In this document: positions 7,004 through 10,100 of the stretch, one piece after another | Layout of the letters: every line of letters starts with the position of its first letter | Position numbering within the stretch: position 1 is the stretch's first letter | Made by a program: the position numbers and the translations under genes | Origin: an uncultured Mollicutes bacterium | GTDB taxonomy: Bacteria > Bacillota_I > Bacilli_A > RFN20 > CAG-826 | Assembly: GCA_900540395.1 (NCBI GenBank) | Contig: UQFQ01000030.1 | Coordinates: 1-10,100, forward strand | Length of the DNA: 10,100 bases | Direction of reading: 5' to 3' | Notes under the pieces: model-generated | What the model was told of the DNA's origin: nothing | Databases searched by the model: none | The model's input: the letters and a program-made list of their open reading frames with translations, nothing else

Positions 7004-7025
7004 AAATAGAAACTGTTGTTGAAAC

Positions 7026-10000
7026 TTATTTTACTTCAAAATGAACTATTTCTGCAAAATTGAATACAGCACTGTTTTCAGCAAAATCAGTTAATGAAAT
7101 TTCGTAAATTCCCCAAATGCCTGGTGCACTTCCTGCTGGCAGGGTTCTTTTTATTGTAAACGTTCTTGGAATTGTGTTGTCTTCAAATGGAGAATAAGTA
7201 CCGCCGTGATTAACACCTTCGAAATAAATCCAATCTGAATGTAATAATCCTTGTGGATCGATTAATTTTAAATATCCTATTCTAACTCCAGAAAGATTAT
7301 CACTAATGGTAATTGTTATATTGACGAAAGTTTCACCATTAGGAGTTGTTGGATTTGATGGTGTTGCTTCAACTTTAATATTATTTACATCAAGAACTGG
7401 TTTCTCATTATCTGGATTAGGTGTTTCAATATAAATAGAACGTTTCTCATCTTTAAATTCATCGTAATTGATGTTATACCGACTATTATTAGCGGCAATA
7501 TCGTCAATTGATATCATTTGAATCTCATAAGTTCCTGTACTATAAAAACTTGGAATTATAATTTCAGTAGTGAAATAGTTGTTTTCGTCTTGCAATACTG
7601 AAGCATCAACATCGATTGAAGCTTTATCCGTACCAAGGCATAATAACCTGACTAATATACGTTTAATGCCTATATTATCTGTGACTTTGCCTCTAATTGT
7701 TAAGAGTTGTTCGCCAGGACGTTCAGCGTTATTTGTTGGAGTAACTTCCATTGATAATGTGCCTTTATGATAGACAGGACACTCTAGATCTTCTAAAGGA
7801 TTTTTAATGAAGACTTTCATTGAAAAATCATTTATACCAGAATATCTTTCATTCCCAACTTTGTCCTTTAAAGTAATTTGATCTGTTAAATAATATCCAC
7901 TGAATGAGTATTTAGAAAAATAACAACTACCACGTAAAGAGAGGCCTGATGAATCAACTTTCGAACCTGAAAAGTCGTAAAATTGGTTTACATTGATATC
8001 TGATGGTACAAGTCTAAAAGAGAAATTTTCGGCTCCATATGTTTCGTCTTCACCGAGTAAAGTCATCGAAATATCTACTAATTTATCTTCGAATTCGTTT
8101 CCGGTTATTTTTACAACTATAGAGTTAATTTTTCCTGGATAGATATAATCAGGTGAAATGTTATAAACTTCAAATGTTAAGTCCTCTCTAATTGAAGTTA
8201 AATAAATATCGCCTTGCATAATGTAATTTCTTATGAAGTTGTATTTATTAATCGAACGAGAACGTAATAAATCAGGATTAATTATATAAGTAGCCATGGA
8301 TTCAGCCATATCTTCATCTGGATTATGTTGATGAGCGTAGGCACTTACAAATTCAGTTTGTTTTGTAGTTGACCAACCATCTGGATCATTTGGATCTTCA
8401 TACCAACCACCAATTTCAATCCATTTTGATTTTAATTCATCACTGAAATAATATTCATAGAACATGTGAGATTTTTCATGGATTATTAAGCGTTTTGTAT
8501 CATAATAACCCGTTGAGAAATCAAATGTTGAGTCCATAAATTCTATGTATGGCTCAGGTGCAAGTGTCCAAGTAACAGCAGCAGCGGTAGGATATATTGG
8601 GTCAACTGTTCCACTTTTCCTTCTGACTAAATATTTTAATTCCTTCATTTTATGCATGCCTTTTGGCATTTCTTCAAACATGGTAATTATTTGAATTTTT
8701 TCTTCAGGAAGGAACTCTTGGAAACAAGCAGCAGTTTCTTGAGTTGTTGAGGAAGTGAGTTCCTCATAGTTAGGCACTTTAAACGATGTTAAGAAATTAG
8801 TTGTTAAAATCGTTTCACATTTTTCTGCATTGTTACCATTATCGGTTACAAATCTAAGAAGTGCGGCATAGAATCTATTAGAGAAATATTCGCCTTGGAT
8901 ACCATCAATACTAGCTGCTCGAGGAGTCATATTAGCTATTGCTGATTTTGAAACTGTTACATCATAATATTCATCATTTTTCGTTATTTCAATATCATTT
9001 AAAAGTTCATTTGAAGTTAACTTCCAAACAGATTTTAAATCAGATGTTACACTATCAGGGAAAGTGGAATATAGTTGTAAAAATCTTGATGAAATTTCAG
9101 GAGTCCATTTTGATTGGCTGTTATCAAGAACAACATTATATTTTTCTCGAAGTAATGTAGCAGAACCATCATCGCTAATTTCAGCATCGTTTTCATCAAG
9201 GAATTCGACTTTAATTTTCTCATTAACACTAGCACTGGTTTCATAACTTACTGCATTATCATCTAATCTCCAAATATAATAGTATGTATCTTTTTCTCTA
9301 ATGCTAGATAAATAGAAATTATTGTGAGAGATATTTTTATAGATCTTTGATTCGTCTCTACCGACAGTTTCAATGCTTGCTGTTTGAGGCATTACAGCAT
9401 CGTAATTATTAACATCAACCTTAATTGTGTAATTTCCTTCGGCTAAATTGTCAAATTTGTAATAGCCATTATAAGAAGGTGAAGTAGTATATACAACGTT
9501 TGATCCAACAAGTGTTACATCAACAACATCATTTTCTAAAATTCCGTTTATGTATCCATCAATGTACATGTCAGTTGAAGAATAATTTACTACTCTAAGA
9601 TTGCATGTTACAGGTGAGTTATATCCATCGACGAAACCTTTAATGACTTTATAACCCAAAAAATCGGTATTTAAATCGTTTACAGCCCAACTTACAGGTT
9701 CAAAAACATTAATACCAGAAGTGTAATAGACTAAAATTTCTGTTGGGAGATTTACTTTTTCTCCAGCTGTTACTCTAACATTGATTTCTGGCACATAGTC
9801 AATATTGCCTGGATCTTTATAAATAAGTTTCCCAGAAATTAAATCTTGTATGAATTGTTCTTCGCTGCCTTCATATCCTACATATTTTACATATAGGTCA
9901 TAAATGCTTTCGCCATCTTCTCCATCCTTGACGCTAGCTTTAACACCAGTATCTTGATCGCCAATCCACCAATTACCATTTTCACCTACATAAGGAGTTT

Positions 10001-10100
10001 TGCCATCTTCTCCGTCTTGTCTATCGTTTCCATTGGTTCCATCATTGCCACTAGCTTTAACTCCGGTATCTTGTCCATCAATCCACCAGTTGCCGTTTTC
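7026..10100 (-). CDS. Large extracellular multidomain metalloprotease, lethal-factor/Pro-Pro-endopeptidase-like core (5' end outside window)
   Basis: The frame is open to the right edge, giving 1024 visible C-terminal residues (numbered here from the edge); the N-terminus and any signal peptide are missing. In order: Gly-rich collagen-like repeats (1-63); a SIYDLYVKYVGYEGSEEQF segment (65-83) common in such proteins; an Ig-like domain resembling Big_4 (about 103-172, VSWAV...GFVDG); a carboxypeptidase-regulatory-like beta domain (about 178-267, YYKFDNLAEGNYTIKV); an unrecognised region (270-510); a protease core; and three Ig-like modules (about 642-1024). The core has HEKSH (541-545), the HExxH zinc motif, then Y588 and NPDEDMAES (593-601). 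The latter matches the Y...NxxExxAE pattern of anthrax lethal factor, with E596 as predicted third ligand. No LPXTG motif or C-terminal membrane helix is present, so any anchor is N-terminal. The substrate is unknown. Confidence 0.85.
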   Translation of the reverse strand, partial: ENGNWWIDGQDTGVKASGNDGTNGNDRQDGEDGKTPYVGENGNWWIGDQDTGVKASVKDGEDGESIYDLYVKYVGYEGSEEQFIQDLISGKLIYKDPGNIDYVPEINVRVTAGEKVNLPTEILVYYTSGINVFEPVSWAVNDLNTDFLGYKVIKGFVDGYNSPVTCNLRVVNYSSTDMYIDGYINGILENDVVDVTLVGSNVVYTTSPSYNGYYKFDNLAEGNYTIKVDVNNYDAVMPQTASIETVGRDESKIYKNISHNNFYLSSIREKDTYYYIWRLDDNAVSYETSASVNEKIKVEFLDENDAEISDDGSATLLREKYNVVLDNSQSKWTPEISSRFLQLYSTFPDSVTSDLKSVWKLTSNELLNDIEITKNDEYYDVTVSKSAIANMTPRAASIDGIQGEYFSNRFYAALLRFVTDNGNNAEKCETILTTNFLTSFKVPNYEELTSSTTQETAACFQEFLPEEKIQIITMFEEMPKGMHKMKELKYLVRRKSGTVDPIYPTAAAVTWTLAPEPYIEFMDSTFDFSTGYYDTKRLIIHEKSHMFYEYYFSDELKSKWIEIGGWYEDPNDPDGWSTTKQTEFVSAYAHQHNPDEDMAESMATYIINPDLLRSRSINKYNFIRNYIMQGDIYLTSIREDLTFEVYNISPDYIYPGKINSIVVKITGNEFEDKLVDISMTLLGEDETYGAENFSFRLVPSDINVNQFYDFSGSKVDSSGLSLRGSCYFSKYSFSGYYLTDQITLKDKVGNERYSGINDFSMKVFIKNPLEDLECPVYHKGTLSMEVTPTNNAERPGEQLLTIRGKVTDNIGIKRILVRLLCLGTDKASIDVDASVLQDENNYFTTEIIIPSFYSTGTYEIQMISIDDIAANNSRYNINYDEFKDEKRSIYIETPNPDNEKPVLDVNNIKVEATPSNPTTPNGETFVNITITISDNLSGVRIGYLKLIDPQGLLHSDWIYFEGVNHGGTYSPFEDNTIPRTFTIKRTLPAGSAPGIWGIYEISLTDFAENSAVFNFAEIVHFEVK
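7029..8177 (-). repeat. Three tandem diverged Ig-like modules (protein level) at the protease C-terminus
   Basis: Modules of about 120 residues lie at roughly 7800-8177, 7425-7781 and 7029-7403. Each ends with a related strand pair: GYYLTDQITLKDKVGNE, then GTYEIQMISIDDIAANN, then GIWGIYEISLTDFAENS. The second and third also share the opening pattern, TPTNNAERPGEQLLTI versus TPSNPTTPNGETFVNI, followed by D-N-x-x-G-(V/I). They look like bacterial Ig-like/fibronectin-like folds used as spacers or for binding. Repeat borders are approximate. Confidence 0.65.
9912..10100 (-). repeat. 39-residue (117-bp) collagen-like/WW-motif repeats, about 1.6 copies visible
   Basis: The protein unit starts ENGNWWI, then DG or GD, then QDTGVKAS, and continues with Gly-X-Y triplets up to KTPYVG. 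The first copy fills 9984-10100 and the second begins at 9983. Over 50 aligned bases (10051-10100 against 9934-9983) I count 9 mismatches, so the copies are diverged. Gly-X-Y runs are short and broken: R27 (codon at 10020-10022, AGA) and V57 (GTC) each sit one base change from a Gly codon at positions expected to be Gly. More copies probably lie beyond the right edge. Confidence 0.85.

Noticed and set aside
7026..7100. LPXTG-type or membrane C-terminal anchor on the metalloprotease
   Set aside because: The protein ends in an Ig-like strand (...AEIVHFEVK) with no sorting motif, hydrophobic helix or basic tail.
7026..9794. GTG at 9792-9794 as the true start of the metalloprotease gene
   Set aside because: The frame stays open from 9795 to 10100 and encodes repeat-rich protein continuous with the Ig-like domain. 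The GTG is an internal Val codon with no signal peptide after it.
9912..10100. Phage tail fibre or CRISPR array because of the repeats
   Set aside because: The repeats are coding, diverged and in frame with a protease, with no spacer structure. Collagen-like segments also occur in phage tails, but no other phage gene is present.

Overview
The window is AT-rich DNA from a low-GC Gram-positive bacterium (Bacillota). Genes end in TGA as well as TAA (plsX, ftsY, ylxM) and Trp is read from TGG, so the standard bacterial code applies. This excludes the UGA-as-Trp mycoplasmas but still fits gut Bacilli/Erysipelotrichia/RF39-like or Acholeplasma-like lineages. The last gene resembles large secreted proteins of gut Firmicutes, so a host-associated organism is likely. 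That placement is inference.

Layout: (1) Bases 1-55 look like the 3' end of a small SRP RNA running into a T-tract terminator. (2) Bases 56-406 are very AT-rich and non-coding, ending in an extended -10 promoter. (3) Bases 407-6871 hold seven genes on the + strand: an Asp23/YloU-family gene, fakA, plsX, rnc, ftsY, ylxM and ffh. All are tightly spaced or overlapping, except for a hairpin plus T-run between fakA and plsX. (4) Bases 6872-7025 lie between convergent genes and carry one terminator for each direction. (5) From 7026 to the right edge, on the - strand, is the 3' part of a very large gene for an extracellular multidomain protein. It has collagen-like Gly-rich repeats, an Ig-like domain, a carboxypeptidase-regulatory-like domain, an HExxH metalloprotease core resembling the anthrax lethal factor/Pro-Pro endopeptidase group, and three tandem C-terminal Ig-like modules.

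How the genes work together: FakA (fatty acid kinase) and PlsX (acyl-ACP:phosphate acyltransferase) both make or use acyl-phosphate, the donor for PlsY in phospholipid synthesis. FtsY, YlxM, Ffh and the apparent SRP RNA make up the co-translational membrane targeting machinery. Unlike the Bacillus subtilis cluster (plsX-fabD-fabG-acpP-rnc-smc-ftsY-ylxM-ffh), this one has no fabD, fabG, acpP or smc. The metalloprotease gene is unrelated to this housekeeping block and is the least conventional item in the window.
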